Below are positions 1-10,373 of a DNA stretch of 64,000 bases, one piece after another. This DNA comes from Stenotrophomonas bentonitica. GTDB taxonomy: Bacteria; Pseudomonadota; Gammaproteobacteria; Xanthomonadales; Xanthomonadaceae. Below the pieces are notes generated by a model. The model had not been told where the DNA came from and did not search any database. It saw nothing but the letters and a program-made list of their open reading frames with translations. Each line of letters opens with the position of its first letter. The first letter of the stretch is position 1. Where the stretch lies: assembly GCF_002887735.1 (NCBI RefSeq), contig NZ_PKQP01000001.1, forward strand, positions 558,001 to 622,000, written 5' to 3'. The position numbers and the translations under genes are program-made.

Positions 1-665
1 GTAAAGACATGCTCGCGCGCAATGAAGGCACGCACGCGCCCGCTCAGATTGTCCAGGCCGCGGGCGAGCACGCCGACCTCGTCATCGGGGAAGTCCCCCG
101 CGAACCCCACCGGCAACCTGTCCGGCGCCATGCCGTCGACCAGCGCCGCCAGCTTCGACAAGGGACGCGTAGTCCGTCGCGCCAGCCATGCGCCGGCCAG
201 GATGGCGACCACCACCACGGCCAGCCCGGACCAGGCCAGCAGCGCCAGAATCTGGCTGCGCATCGGCCGCACCACCAGCTGCTGGCTGACCTCGGCGACC
301 AGCCATCCCGGTGTACCGGCTCCGCCCGGCGGCAGCGCGCGCAGATGATAGTGCCGCCCTTCGGTGCCGGCGATCTCGCGGCGCCACGGCTCAGCATCGA
401 AGGCGGCCTTGAGATCCGTGGGGAAGCTGGCAGGGGTGTCATGGACCGCCATGAACGCATTGCGCGGTGGCGACCAGGCCCCACTCGCGGCCCGCTGCTC
501 CAGTTGCTGCTGCGCTTCCTGCTCAAGCATTGCGTCGAAGAACCGGTCTTCGACGCTGTACACGAACACCGCCACGTACAGGCCGAACAGGCCGGCCACC
601 GCCAGCGCGAACACCGCGAAGGCCAGCATCAACCGGTTGCGCAGGCGATGCACCCGTGCCGTCAT
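1..665 (-). CDS. Sensor histidine kinase, N-terminal part (cut by window edge)
   Basis: The first 221 residues of a membrane sensor kinase can be read; the gene continues beyond base 1. It opens with a basic stretch (MTARVHRLRNR) and a membrane helix at about residues 12-32. A periplasmic domain of roughly 100 residues follows, then a second helix (about 145-165) and a HAMP linker containing RRTTRPLSKLAALVDGM. The visible part ends at RAFIAREHVFT, the position where the H-box (phospho-acceptor His) normally starts in this family, so the catalytic half lies outside the window. The ATG overlaps the TGA of the response regulator gene (ATGA), so the pair is translationally coupled and very probably a cognate two-component system. 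The ligand cannot be inferred. Confidence 0.85.
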   Translation of the reverse strand, partial: MTARVHRLRNRLMLAFAVFALAVAGLFGLYVAVFVYSVEDRFFDAMLEQEAQQQLEQRAASGAWSPPRNAFMAVHDTPASFPTDLKAAFDAEPWRREIAGTEGRHYHLRALPPGGAGTPGWLVAEVSQQLVVRPMRSQILALLAWSGLAVVVVAILAGAWLARRTTRPLSKLAALVDGMAPDRLPVGFAGDFPDDEVGVLARGLDNLSGRVRAFIAREHVF

Positions 666-1348
666 GCGTCGGCCTCCAGCCTGAAGCCGACCTCGTGTAC
701 GGTCTTGAGCATCGGCCGGTCGAAGGGCTTGTCCAGCCCCTGTCGCAACAGATACAGATGCGAGCGCAGCGGATCCGAGGGCGGTGCTTCATCGCCCCAG
801 AGGCGCCGGATCAACTCGCTGCGGGTCACCGTACGCGGCCAGGCTTCGGCAAGCAGCACCAGCAGGCGGTAGGCCGTCTGCGGCAACTCGATCGGCTGCT
901 CACCGCGGTGTACGGTCCCGCTGCGGCGGTCGATGCCGAGAGATCCGACGCGCAGCACATGCCCGTCGCGTCGGCCGTGCCGATGGGCCAGGGCCAGGCA
1001 CCGCGCCAGCAGTTCCTCGCCTGCGAACGGTTTGACCAGGTAATCATCGGCACCGGCCTGGAAGCCGACCAGCTTGTCGGCCAGCGTGTCGCGCGCGGTC
1101 AGCATCAGGATCGGGATGTGGCGGTCGGCCTGCTCACGCAGATGGCTGCATACGCGCAGGCCATCCATGCCCGGAAGGGTGAGGTCCAGCACCAGCACAT
1201 CCGGCGGCTCTGCCAATGCCATCTGCAGGCCACTGCGGCCATCGGCGGCAAAGGCCACGCGATGGCCGCGGGCCTCCAGCAGCGTGGCCATGCCGGCGCG
1301 CAACGCCGGGTTGTCCTCGATCACCAGGATGTGCAGGCCATCGTCCAT
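662..1348 (-). CDS. OmpR/PhoB-family response regulator
   Basis: This 228-residue protein has an N-terminal receiver with every key residue: acidic pair E11/D12, phospho-acceptor D55 (in LVLDLTLPGMDG), T84 and K106 (LVKPF). The C-terminal half (about 130-226) is a winged-helix DNA-binding domain of the OmpR type, with the typical GFRL end. It lies 3 bp after the DJ-1-like gene and overlaps the sensor kinase by 4 bp, so the three genes form one operon. The target genes are not known. Autoregulation of the operon, including the DJ-1-like gene, is a reasonable inference. Confidence 0.95.
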   Translation of the reverse strand: MDDGLHILVIEDNPALRAGMATLLEARGHRVAFAADGRSGLQMALAEPPDVLVLDLTLPGMDGLRVCSHLREQADRHIPILMLTARDTLADKLVGFQAGADDYLVKPFAGEELLARCLALAHRHGRRDGHVLRVGSLGIDRRSGTVHRGEQPIELPQTAYRLLVLLAEAWPRTVTRSELIRRLWGDEAPPSDPLRSHLYLLRQGLDKPFDRPMLKTVHEVGFRLEADA

Positions 1349-1351
1349 GGG

Positions 1352-2479
1352 TCAGCCTTCGATCGTGTCCTTGAGCTGCTTAGCTTCGGCCATGTCCGGG
1401 TGGGTTTCCAGCAGTTTGCCGAGTACCGCGCGCGCCTGTGCCACCTCGCCCAGCCGCCAATGCGCCTGTGCGATGCCCAGCGGCAGCTGCGGTTCGCTCA
1501 TGTACGGGGCGGCCAGCTGCATGATCGACAGCGCATCACGTACAGCCGCATCGTCCTGCGCGGCCTGCAGCTGGTAGTAGCCGAGCACGCCGATCAGCTG
1601 ATCGTGATAGCCGGTACGGTTGCTGGCCAGCTCGCGCTTGACCGCCTCGCCTTCACCGGCCAGCAGCCGCTGCACCAGCGCCATGCTGGCCTCATCGCGC
1701 CACGGCGTGCGCGCGATCGGCGTGCGGCCGGTGGCCTGCACGATCGCCTCGGCCACGGCCGGTGTCGAATAGGGGTTCTGCCCGGTGATCAGGCGCCCGT
1801 CCACCACCAGCTTGGGCATCATCAGCGGCGCCTGCTCCCAGCGCGCGCCACGCTCGCGCAGCGCGGTTTCCAGCAGGAACGGAAACTCCTTCGCCCAGCG
1901 CTTGCCGAACACCCCTTCCTCTGCATTGGTGAAGCCGGTCATGCGGCGCCCGGCCACCAGCAGCGATCCGTCCGCCAGCCGCACGTCCACCAGTGCGGCC
2001 GGGCCGTGGCAGACCGCCGCGACCACCGCGCCACGGTCGTGCATCGTGCCGAGCAGCCCCCGCAGCGCGGGGTCGGCCGGCAGGTCGAACATCGCGCCCT
2101 TGCCACCGACGACGTAGACCGCCGCATAGTCGGCGGCGCTGAGGGTCGCGGTGGCGCGGGTATCGGCCAGCAGTGCGGCCGCGGCCGGATCGGCCAGGAC
2201 GCGTGCGTTGAAGGGCTCCTCGGCGTTGAACTTGTCGGCCTCGACCGGTCCGCCTTGCGGGCTGGCGACCTGCACGGCCAGGCCGTTGTCGCGGAAGATC
2301 AGGTAGGCCTGCGCGAACTCGTCCATCTCGAAGCCGGGACGGGTCTTGCCCTGGTCGCGGCCTTCGCCGCTGACCACGATCAGCACGGTATCGGTGGCCG
2401 CAGGGCGGGCATGCACGGTGGAAACGGCCAGCAACATGGCCAGGGCGGCACCGGTGCGGCGCAGCAGGGACAGCATCAT
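1352..2479 (-). CDS. Exported DJ-1/PfpI-family protein with C-terminal TPR-like repeats
   Basis: A signal peptide (hydrophobic core AALAMLLAVSTVHA) leads into a DJ-1/PfpI glutamine-amidotransferase-like domain at about residues 25-240. It has the nucleophile elbow AAVCHGPAAL (C157) and the upstream GGKGAMFDL loop. DJ-1/PfpI members include chaperones, glyoxalases and proteases; the exact activity here is unknown. The last 90 or so residues form alpha-helical TPR-like repeats (AHWRLGEVAQARAVLGKLLE), an unusual appendage for this family. I chose the ATG at 2479 because AAGGAG lies 8 bp upstream. The GTG at 2488 is only 2 bp from that site. The gene heads an operon with the response regulator and sensor kinase, suggesting an envelope-stress role, but this is inference. 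Confidence 0.85.
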   Translation of the reverse strand: MMLSLLRRTGAALAMLLAVSTVHARPAATDTVLIVVSGEGRDQGKTRPGFEMDEFAQAYLIFRDNGLAVQVASPQGGPVEADKFNAEEPFNARVLADPAAAALLADTRATATLSAADYAAVYVVGGKGAMFDLPADPALRGLLGTMHDRGAVVAAVCHGPAALVDVRLADGSLLVAGRRMTGFTNAEEGVFGKRWAKEFPFLLETALRERGARWEQAPLMMPKLVVDGRLITGQNPYSTPAVAEAIVQATGRTPIARTPWRDEASMALVQRLLAGEGEAVKRELASNRTGYHDQLIGVLGYYQLQAAQDDAAVRDALSIMQLAAPYMSEPQLPLGIAQAHWRLGEVAQARAVLGKLLETHPDMAEAKQLKDTIEG

Positions 2480-2669
2480 GGGCGACACTCCTTGGAAGGT
2501 GGCCCCAGCCTGCCGCGCCGATGTGAATCAGATTTCAAGCTGTCGCGCACGTACACGCAGCTGAACGACCTCACTGCGCCGGGCCGGGTCGATGGCTCCC
2601 CCGGCCCGAAGATGCGAAAATCCCTCCCCCTCCAGGGCAGGCCCCGCGCCAGCCGATTCCCGAGATACC

Positions 2670-3530
2670 GTGAAGACCCCCCAAGGCTTGCAGGCGCTGA
2701 TCGACGACGGCGTGATCGATGAAGTGCTCCGCCCGCTCAAGAGCGGCAAGGAAGCAGCGGTATACGTGGTCCGCAGCGGCGACGACGTGCGCTGTGCCAA
2801 GGTCTACAAGGACATGGCCCAGCGCAGTTTCCAGCAGCGCGTGCAGTACCAGGAAGGCCGCAAGGTCCGTGGCAGCCGCGAAGCGCGCGCCGTGGGCAAG
2901 GCGAGCAATTACGGCCGCAAGCAGCAGGAAGCGGCCTGGAAGAACACCGAGGTCGAAGCGCTGTACCAGCTGCGCGATGCCGGCGTGCGCGTGCCCGAGC
3001 CGTACGGCTACTTCCACGGCGTGCTGGTGATGGAGCTGGTCACCGATGCCGAGGGCTATTCCGCCGCGCGCCTGGGCGAGGTCGAGCTCAGTCCTGAACA
3101 GGCCCGCGAGTTCCACCAGATCCTGGTCCGCCAGGTGGTGCGGATGCTGTGCTGCGGCCTGATCCACGGCGATCTGTCGCCGTACAACGTGCTGGTCGGC
3201 CCGGAAGGCCCGGTGGTGATCGATTTCCCGCAGGTGGTCAGTGCGGCGGGCAACAACGCCGCGCGCACGATGCTGCTGCGCGACGTCAACAACCTCACCG
3301 CCTATCTGGGCCGCTGGGCGCCGGAACTGCTGGAGACCTGGTACGGCGAAGAGATGTGGGCGCTGTTCGAGGCCGGCGACCTGCTGCCGGACAGCGTGCT
3401 GACCGGCGAATTCGAACAGGATGAAAGCAGCATCGACCTGGATGGCGTACGCCATGCCATCAACGATGCGCGCGAAGAAGCGCTGATCCGCCAGCAGGGT
3501 CGCGAGGCGGCGGAAGAGAACGACGACTGA
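2670..3530 (+). CDS. RIO1-type serine protein kinase
   Basis: A 286-residue RIO-family atypical protein kinase. Visible motifs are the nucleotide-binding GKEAAVYVV near the N-terminus, a hinge-like VLVMELVT, the catalytic loop HGDLSPYNVLV with Asp and Asn, and the metal-binding VIDFPQ. In eukaryotes and archaea RIO1 acts in small-subunit ribosome maturation; the role of bacterial homologues is poorly defined. The frame is open further upstream, but the GTG at 2670 is the start that gives the family-typical KTPQGLQALIDDG beginning. The C-terminal tail is acidic (AAEENDD). It is followed directly by strong hairpins, so it appears to be transcribed alone. Confidence 0.88.
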   Translation: MKTPQGLQALIDDGVIDEVLRPLKSGKEAAVYVVRSGDDVRCAKVYKDMAQRSFQQRVQYQEGRKVRGSREARAVGKASNYGRKQQEAAWKNTEVEALYQLRDAGVRVPEPYGYFHGVLVMELVTDAEGYSAARLGEVELSPEQAREFHQILVRQVVRMLCCGLIHGDLSPYNVLVGPEGPVVIDFPQVVSAAGNNAARTMLLRDVNNLTAYLGRWAPELLETWYGEEMWALFEAGDLLPDSVLTGEFEQDESSIDLDGVRHAINDAREEALIRQQGREAAEENDD

Positions 3531-3531
3531 G

Positions 3532-3600
3532 CCCGTCCGCCGGCAGCGTGCGCCGGCGGACGGGTTCGACCGGCACAACGCCCCGCCGACGCGGGGCGTT
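3532..3600. terminator. Two back-to-back hairpins between convergent genes
   Basis: A perfect 13-bp stem (3532-3544 with 3552-3564, 7-base loop) follows the RIO kinase stop. A second, perfect 10-bp stem (3577-3586 with 3591-3600, loop CGAC) comes next. Both lie between the convergent RIO kinase and chemotaxis receptor genes. There is no long T-run on either side, so termination efficiency is uncertain. Confidence 0.6.
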
Positions 3601-3625
3601 CCGGTTTACCCGGCGGGCCGCGCGA

Positions 3626-5758
3626 TCATGCCGCCTGCAACGGCGCCGGCCGGACCCGCGCCGTGGCATCGGGTTCCAGGGTGAACACCGCCACCGACCC
3701 GGTCAGTGCGTGCGCCTGCTGCTCCAGCGCGCGGCTGGCGGCGGTGGCTTCTTCCACCAGCGCCGCATTCTGCTGGGTGACCTGGTCCATCTGCACCACC
3801 ACCTGGTTGACCTGCTCGATGCCCGCGGCCTGTTCCTTGGTCGCCGCGGCGATGTCGCTCATCAGCTGGTTGGTGCGCGAACTGGCCTGGGTCAGGCGGG
3901 CGATCGCCGCTTCGGACTGCACCGTGACATTCAGCCCGGTCCTGACGTTGGCGCTGGCGTCGTCGATCAGCTCCTTGATCTCCTTGGCCGCGGTGCCGGC
4001 ACGCTGGGCCAGGGTCCGGACCTCGGTGGCGACGACCGCGAAGCCGCGCCCGTTCTCGCCGGCGCGGGCCGCTTCCACCGCAGCGTTCAGCGCCAGGATA
4101 TTGGTCTGGAACGCGATGCCGTCGATGACCGAGGAGATCTCGGCGATGCGCGCCGAGGACTGGTCGATCTGGCTCATCACCGCCGCCACCTGCGCGATCG
4201 CCTGCTCGGTCGCCTTGACCGCGGCACCGGCTGCATGGGCTTCAAGGTCGGCCTGGTTGGCCAGTTCGGCGTTCTGCCGGACCGTGGAGGTCAGCTCTTC
4301 CATCGACGCGGCCGCCTCCTCCAGATTGGCGGCCTGCTGCTCGGTGCGGCGCGACAGGTCATTGTGGCCGGCCGCCAGTTCCTGCGCGGCATCGTTGATG
4401 CTGCCGGCCGCGCCCTGGATCTGCCGCACGATGCCGGTCAACTGCCCGGCGGTCACCGTGGCATCGTCGCGCATCTGCGCGAACACACCCTCGTAGTGGC
4501 CCTCCATCCGCGCGGTCAGGTCGCCGGTGGAGATCGCGCGCAGCACCTGCGACAGGTCGGCGATGCTGCTCTGTGAACTGGCCATCATGCCGTTGAGCTG
4601 GGCCACCATGGCCCGGAACTGGAACTGGAAGGCCTGCTCGCTGCCGCGCACCGAGAAGTCACCGGCACGCGCGGCGGCGGCCAACGTCTCGATCTGCTGG
4701 TTGATCGCCATCAGGCTGTCCTTGACGTTGGCCATGGTGGTGGTCAACACGGCCTTCTCGCCGGGGTAGCTGTCCAGGTCGCGACTGAGGTCGCCGATCG
4801 CGTAGCGCTGCATCACCTCGACCATGTGGAACTCGACGGCGACGTGGGACCCGACCAACGCGTTCGTGGCGTGGATCATCCGCCCGAAATCGCCGGGGAA
4901 GGCCGTCTCATCCATGCGATGGCTGATGGCCCCGGCTTCATGCTGACGCGCCATGTCCAGCTGCGCGGCGATGGCGCCCTGGACGCTCTGCCGAACCGTG
5001 GCCATCGCGTTGCCGAGCTGGGTGATCTCATCGCGGCCGCCCAGATCCACGTCGTGGGCCAGATCACCCTTGGCCATCCGGTTGGCCAGACCGACGGCGC
5101 GGGCCAGCGGACCGGTCAGGCTGCGGCCGATCAGCACGGAGGCGGCGATGCCGACCACCAGCGCGATCACCCCCAGCACCAGCAACTGCAGCAGGGTCCG
5201 CTCACCTAGCCGGATCGCCTCGGCAGCGGCCTGGCGGCTTTGCTTTTCCTCGTAGACCACGCCATTGCTGAGCGCCTGGTTCCAGCCATTGGCCGCCTGC
5301 TGCACGGCGCCGAGGGTGAGCGCCGTGGCACCGGCAACATCGCCCTGCTGCAGCTGTTCGCTCATCTGCTTGTTGAGCGGACGCGCCACCGCGCGGGCTG
5401 CCGCGATGGCCTCGCCGATGGCCTTGTCCTCGGGCTGCGTGGGCAGCGCCTGGTAGGCGGCCCAGCTGGCTTCATAGCGCGCGACCAGTGCGGCGATGCG
5501 CGCTTCGTCATCGGCCAGACCGTCGCCCTGCCGGATCAGCATCTCCCGGCGCACGACCATCATCTGGTTGTTGGCATCGAGCATGTCCGAGAGCAGCCTC
5601 ACCTTGGTCACGTTGACCTCGACCACCTGCTGCATCGCGCGCTTCTGCACGGCGCTGCCGGTCGCGCCGGTGGCCACGACGGCCGCCACCAGCAGCAACA
5701 ACAGGCCAAAACCCATACCTAGACGCCAGACGACACTGACGTTGCGCAGATAATTCAT
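3626..5758 (-). CDS. Methyl-accepting chemotaxis protein
   Basis: A 710-residue transmembrane chemoreceptor. Helix 1 is at about 13-33 and is followed by a periplasmic four-helix-bundle-like sensor of about 155 residues. Helix 2 is at about 190-212, then HAMP, a long helical linker, and the MA signalling domain. The MA domain carries the highly conserved hairpin tip ([20 protein letters not shown]) that contacts CheA/CheW. Flanking Gln/Glu-rich helices ([20 protein letters not shown]) are probable methylation regions. The C-terminus ends in RPAPLQAA, with no NWETF-type pentapeptide for tethering CheR/CheB. A sigma-28-like promoter sits just upstream, which fits flagellar-regulon expression. 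The ligand is unknown. Confidence 0.95.
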   Translation of the reverse strand: MNYLRNVSVVWRLGMGFGLLLLLVAAVVATGATGSAVQKRAMQQVVEVNVTKVRLLSDMLDANNQMMVVRREMLIRQGDGLADDEARIAALVARYEASWAAYQALPTQPEDKAIGEAIAAARAVARPLNKQMSEQLQQGDVAGATALTLGAVQQAANGWNQALSNGVVYEEKQSRQAAAEAIRLGERTLLQLLVLGVIALVVGIAASVLIGRSLTGPLARAVGLANRMAKGDLAHDVDLGGRDEITQLGNAMATVRQSVQGAIAAQLDMARQHEAGAISHRMDETAFPGDFGRMIHATNALVGSHVAVEFHMVEVMQRYAIGDLSRDLDSYPGEKAVLTTTMANVKDSLMAINQQIETLAAAARAGDFSVRGSEQAFQFQFRAMVAQLNGMMASSQSSIADLSQVLRAISTGDLTARMEGHYEGVFAQMRDDATVTAGQLTGIVRQIQGAAGSINDAAQELAAGHNDLSRRTEQQAANLEEAAASMEELTSTVRQNAELANQADLEAHAAGAAVKATEQAIAQVAAVMSQIDQSSARIAEISSVIDGIAFQTNILALNAAVEAARAGENGRGFAVVATEVRTLAQRAGTAAKEIKELIDDASANVRTGLNVTVQSEAAIARLTQASSRTNQLMSDIAAATKEQAAGIEQVNQVVVQMDQVTQQNAALVEEATAASRALEQQAHALTGSVAVFTLEPDATARVRPAPLQAA

Positions 5759-5788
5759 GAGACATCCAAAAACGTGGGGGGTGGGCTG

Positions 5789-5815
5789 GTATCGGCGCCA
5801 GGGCCAGCGGCTTGA
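5789..5815 (-). promoter_or_regulatory. Candidate sigma-28 (FliA) promoter for the chemoreceptor
   Basis: The minus strand reads TCAAG, 14 bases, then GCCGATAC. This matches the flagellar sigma-28 consensus of gammaproteobacteria (TAAAG or TCAAG, about 14-15 bases, GCCGATAA) in both boxes. It ends about 30 bp before the receptor ATG, so the transcript would have a short leader. Confidence 0.7.
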
Positions 5816-5964
5816 CCGGCTAGCGTGATCACGCTGTGAATGGATTCACCTTAGGCGCGCCGCGTGCGCGTTCCCGTACGCCACTCAGCCGCGCGTCAGG
5901 GTTTTCACGGCGAGTGCGCACACCGGGCAGGCATGGTGGAAACACGTTCCCGCTGGAGTTGCCG

Positions 5965-6945
5965 ATGTCCCTTCGCCTGCACCGAATCGCCCGCCTCACC
6001 GCGCTCGCCCTCGCCTTGGGAGCGTCCTCCGGCTGGGCGGTCGCACAGACGGCACCCGCGGCCACTCCCGCTGACACGGCCACCGCCAAGACACCCGTGG
6101 CGACCGGCGTCCGCTCTGATCTGCACGCGCAGGTGCTGCTGGATCGCGCCCATTTCTCGCCGGGGCAGATCGATGGCGAAGTCGGCTCGAACCAGAAACG
6201 CGCGGTCTCCGGCTTCCAGGCCGCGCGAGGATTGAAGGTCACCGGCGAACTGGACGATGCGACGTGGAAGGCCCTGCAGCCGGACAGCGCTCCGCCCTTG
6301 GTGCGCTATACGCTGACCGCCGAGGACGTTGCCGGCCCGTTCAACCCCGTGCCGAAGGGCCCGGCCGAACAGGCCAAGTTGAAAGCGCTCGGCTTCGGCT
6401 CGGTGGAAGAGGCGCTGGGCGAACGCTTCCATGCCTCGCCGGAACTGCTCAAAACCCTTAACCCGGGCGTGGACCTGGGCAAGGCCGGCAGTGTGATCCA
6501 GGTACCGAACATCTCCGTCACACCGTTGGCCAAGGCCAGCAAGCTGGTGATCGACAAATCCGACTCGACGCTGCGCCTGTTCGATGCCGACGGCAAGGTC
6601 TATGCGCAGTTCCCGGTTTCCTCGGGCAGCAGGCATGACCCGCTGCCGATCGGGAAGTGGAAGATCCTGGGCATTTCGCGCGATCCGACCTTCCACTACA
6701 ACCCCAAGCTGTTCTGGGACGCCAAGGCCGGTGACAGCAAAGCGGTGCTGCCGCCCGGCCCGAACAACCCGGTCGGCGTGGTCTGGATCGATATCTCCAA
6801 GCCGCACTACGGCCTGCACGGCACCCCGGAGCCCGGCCACGTCGGCAAGACCGAATCGCACGGCTGCGTGCGCATGACCAACTGGGATGCGCTGCAGGTG
6901 GCCGACGCAGTGGATGCCTCCGTGCCGGTCGTGATGCAGGAGTAA
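5965..6945 (+). CDS. L,D-transpeptidase with peptidoglycan-binding domain
   Basis: A 326-residue exported cell-wall enzyme. The order is signal peptide (about 1-27, ending GWAVAQ), PG_binding_1-like domain (about 45-95), a LysM-like stretch (about 130-180, with ELLKTLNPGVDLGKAGSVIQVPN), then a YkuD catalytic domain. The YkuD active site is SHGCVRMTN, with C301 as nucleophile, preceded by the conserved YGLHGTPEP. Such enzymes make 3-3 crosslinks or attach proteins to meso-DAP of peptidoglycan. The frame is open back to 5836, but the ATG at 5965 has GGAG upstream and starts exactly at the signal peptide. It is 4 bp from the M23 peptidase gene, so the two are co-transcribed. Confidence 0.93.
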   Translation: MSLRLHRIARLTALALALGASSGWAVAQTAPAATPADTATAKTPVATGVRSDLHAQVLLDRAHFSPGQIDGEVGSNQKRAVSGFQAARGLKVTGELDDATWKALQPDSAPPLVRYTLTAEDVAGPFNPVPKGPAEQAKLKALGFGSVEEALGERFHASPELLKTLNPGVDLGKAGSVIQVPNISVTPLAKASKLVIDKSDSTLRLFDADGKVYAQFPVSSGSRHDPLPIGKWKILGISRDPTFHYNPKLFWDAKAGDSKAVLPPGPNNPVGVVWIDISKPHYGLHGTPEPGHVGKTESHGCVRMTNWDALQVADAVDASVPVVMQE

Positions 6946-6949
6946 GCAG

Positions 6950-7648
6950 ATGAAGATCCTGCGACTGCTGGCGGTGGGCCTGGTCATCGGCGTGGTCGGG
7001 TACTGGCTGCTGGGGCCTGGCCCCTCTGCCCGCCTGGGAGCCGCCGAGCCGGCCAAGATAGGCTCGGCCACGAGTTCCACCCGCGCCGCACTCGATGCGC
7101 CACCGCCACCTGCTGCCACCCCGGCCCCGACGCCGGTACCGATCCAGACCACGCCCACACCGCCCGCGCCTGACGCGGGCGGTGCCGCACCGGCACCGGC
7201 AAACGCGGCCGGCGCCTTGCTGCTCCCGGTGCAGGGCATCGGTGCCGAGCAACTGCAGGACACCTTCACCGATGCACGCAGCGAAGGTCGCGTGCACGAT
7301 GCGATCGACATCCTTGCGCCAAACGGCACGCCGGTGCTGGCGGTTGCCGATGGGACGGTCGAAAAGTTGTTCGACAGCGTGCGGGGCGGGCTGACCGTGT
7401 ACCAGTTCGAGCCGAGCGGCCGCTACTGCTACTACTACGCGCACCTGGACCGCTATGCCGACGGTCTGGCCGAGAAGAAGACCATCAAGCGTGGCGAGGT
7501 GATCGGCTATGTCGGCAGCACCGGCAATGCCAGCCCCGACGCGCCGCACCTGCATTTCGAGATCCACGTACTGGGCCCGGAAAAGCAGTGGTGGAAAGGC
7601 GAATCCATCAACCCCTATCCGGTGCTGAAAGGTCAGCAGGCGCTCTGA
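6950..7648 (+). CDS. M23-family peptidoglycan metallopeptidase, membrane anchored
   Basis: A 232-residue protein with an N-terminal membrane anchor or signal (LLAVGLVIGVVGYWLL). A long Pro/Ala/Thr-rich linker (about 40-80) follows, then a LytM/M23 domain. Zn-binding motifs are visible: HDAID near the start of the domain, YAHLDRY in the middle, and HLHFEIH near the end. M23 enzymes are zinc endopeptidases of peptidoglycan crosslinks, or inactive activators of amidases; the complete metal ligands suggest an active enzyme. The ribosome-binding site AGGAG lies in the last codons of the preceding L,D-transpeptidase, so the two wall enzymes are coupled. Its stop abuts the stop of the convergent gene with no spacer. 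Confidence 0.92.
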   Translation: MKILRLLAVGLVIGVVGYWLLGPGPSARLGAAEPAKIGSATSSTRAALDAPPPPAATPAPTPVPIQTTPTPPAPDAGGAAPAPANAAGALLLPVQGIGAEQLQDTFTDARSEGRVHDAIDILAPNGTPVLAVADGTVEKLFDSVRGGLTVYQFEPSGRYCYYYAHLDRYADGLAEKKTIKRGEVIGYVGSTGNASPDAPHLHFEIHVLGPEKQWWKGESINPYPVLKGQQAL

Positions 7649-7975
7649 TCAACGGGGGCCGGGGGTAGCGTCCCGGATCGCCCGCGCCAGTTCCCAGGCA
7701 CGGCCGCGCAGCGCATCCAGGCGGTCATTGAGTTCGCCAGCGTCTGCCTTCCACTGGAAGCGGCCGTTGCTGTAATCCTGGCCAAGCGCGAGGTCGTTGA
7801 AAGACCCCATGCCACCGTAGGCGCGCAGAAGGCTTTCCGGCGCGCCGGGATTGCCCTGCTCGAGCTGGGTGATGACGCGCCGCATCCAGTCCGCCCAGTG
7901 GCGTTCGCCGTCGCCGCGCAACAGCGCTTCAAGCTCGGATACCACCGCATGCAAGGCGCGGTTCGCGCTGCTCAT
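7649..7975 (-). CDS. Small conserved hypothetical protein (resembles DUF6966)
   Basis: About 108 residues from the chosen ATG, mostly alpha-helical, soluble and Trp/Arg-rich. The most distinctive stretch is LLRAYGGMGSFNDLALGQDY. I associate that pattern with the uncharacterised DUF6966 group from memory, without a search. No catalytic motif, signal peptide or membrane helix is visible. The frame is open upstream and in-frame ATGs also occur at 8005 and 8041; none has a clear ribosome-binding site, so the start is uncertain. The stop codon lies base-to-base against the stop of the convergent M23 peptidase gene. Function unknown. Confidence 0.65.
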   Translation of the reverse strand: MSSANRALHAVVSELEALLRGDGERHWADWMRRVITQLEQGNPGAPESLLRAYGGMGSFNDLALGQDYSNGRFQWKADAGELNDRLDALRGRAWELARAIRDATPGPR

Positions 7976-8200
7976 GCCGATGCCCGCCTGATCTCCCGTT
8001 TCCATGCCGCCCCGGTGTCTCGTTGAGTGGCTGCACAGCATGCCATGGTGTCGATGGCGCGGGCGCGAACGTTGCGGTCAGCTGCCCGGGCGCACTCAGT
8101 AAAACTACTGGCGCGAATGCGGGAAATTGCCGTTGTCGCGGCCATCCACGCGGCGGACACTGGGCCCTGACGGCACGCCCTGCCCGTTCTGGAGAAGACC

Positions 8201-8617
8201 GTGACGATGTCCGCCCCCCGTATCGCCCTGCTCGTGTTGTCTGGCGTACTCGCAGCAGGTGCTGCCGCGGCGCAGGACCTGCCTGCCACCGCATCGGACC
8301 GCTTCGCGATGCTGGATCGCAATGGCGATGGCAAGGTCAGCCGTGATGAGTATGACGGTGACGCGTTCTTCCGTCTGGTCGATGCGGATCACAACTACCG
8401 CGTGAGCGTCGATGAAGTACAGGGGGTACTGGGACCGCAACGCGACGGTGAGTTCTCCGCTACCGAGTGGCTACGCATCGCCGACCAGAATGGTGACGGT
8501 GAACTGAGTGCCGAAGAGATGCGCCGCTCCTCGGAGATGCGTTTCCAACGGCTGGATGCGAACCAGGACGGCAACCTGGAGTTGTCCGAAGTACGGATGG
8601 GCATCGGCCAGCGCTGA
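8201..8617 (+). CDS. Secreted EF-hand calcium-binding protein
   Basis: A 138-residue protein with a signal peptide (LLVLSGVLAAGAAAAQ) and four EF-hand-like loops: DRNGDGKVSRDEY, DADHNYRVSVDEV, DQNGDGELSAEEM and DANQDGNLELSEV. Loops 1, 3 and 4 have near-ideal ligand spacing. Loop 2 has Asn-Tyr where Gly is usual and may bind weakly. It is probably a periplasmic calcium sensor or buffer; the partner is unknown. The GTG at 8201 is preferred because GGAG lies 6 bp upstream; the ATG at 8207 is an alternative. A good Rho-independent terminator follows, so it is probably a single-gene unit. Confidence 0.85.
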   Translation: MTMSAPRIALLVLSGVLAAGAAAAQDLPATASDRFAMLDRNGDGKVSRDEYDGDAFFRLVDADHNYRVSVDEVQGVLGPQRDGEFSATEWLRIADQNGDGELSAEEMRRSSEMRFQRLDANQDGNLELSEVRMGIGQR

Positions 8618-8633
8618 GGCGCCCCGGCCACGA

Positions 8634-8659
8634 AAAAGCCCCGCTTTCGCGGGGCTTTT
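8634..8659. terminator. Bidirectional Rho-independent terminator
   Basis: A symmetric AAAA-GCCCCGC-TTTC-GCGGGGC-TTTT hairpin lies between the convergent EF-hand gene and purA. The T-run on each strand makes it usable in both directions. Confidence 0.88.
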
Positions 8660-8707
8660 CCTGCACCTTCAGGCACTACCGGGCATGCCCGGCACGCCCG
8701 CGCCTGA

Positions 8708-10345
<1,638 letters not shown>

Positions 10346-10373
10346 CGGGTCAGGGGCCGGGCAACGCCCTACG

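Noticed and set aside
467..2722. A 751-codon open frame on the plus strand
   Set aside because: It covers the opposite strand of three well-supported genes and the start of the RIO kinase; composition is that of a shadow frame.
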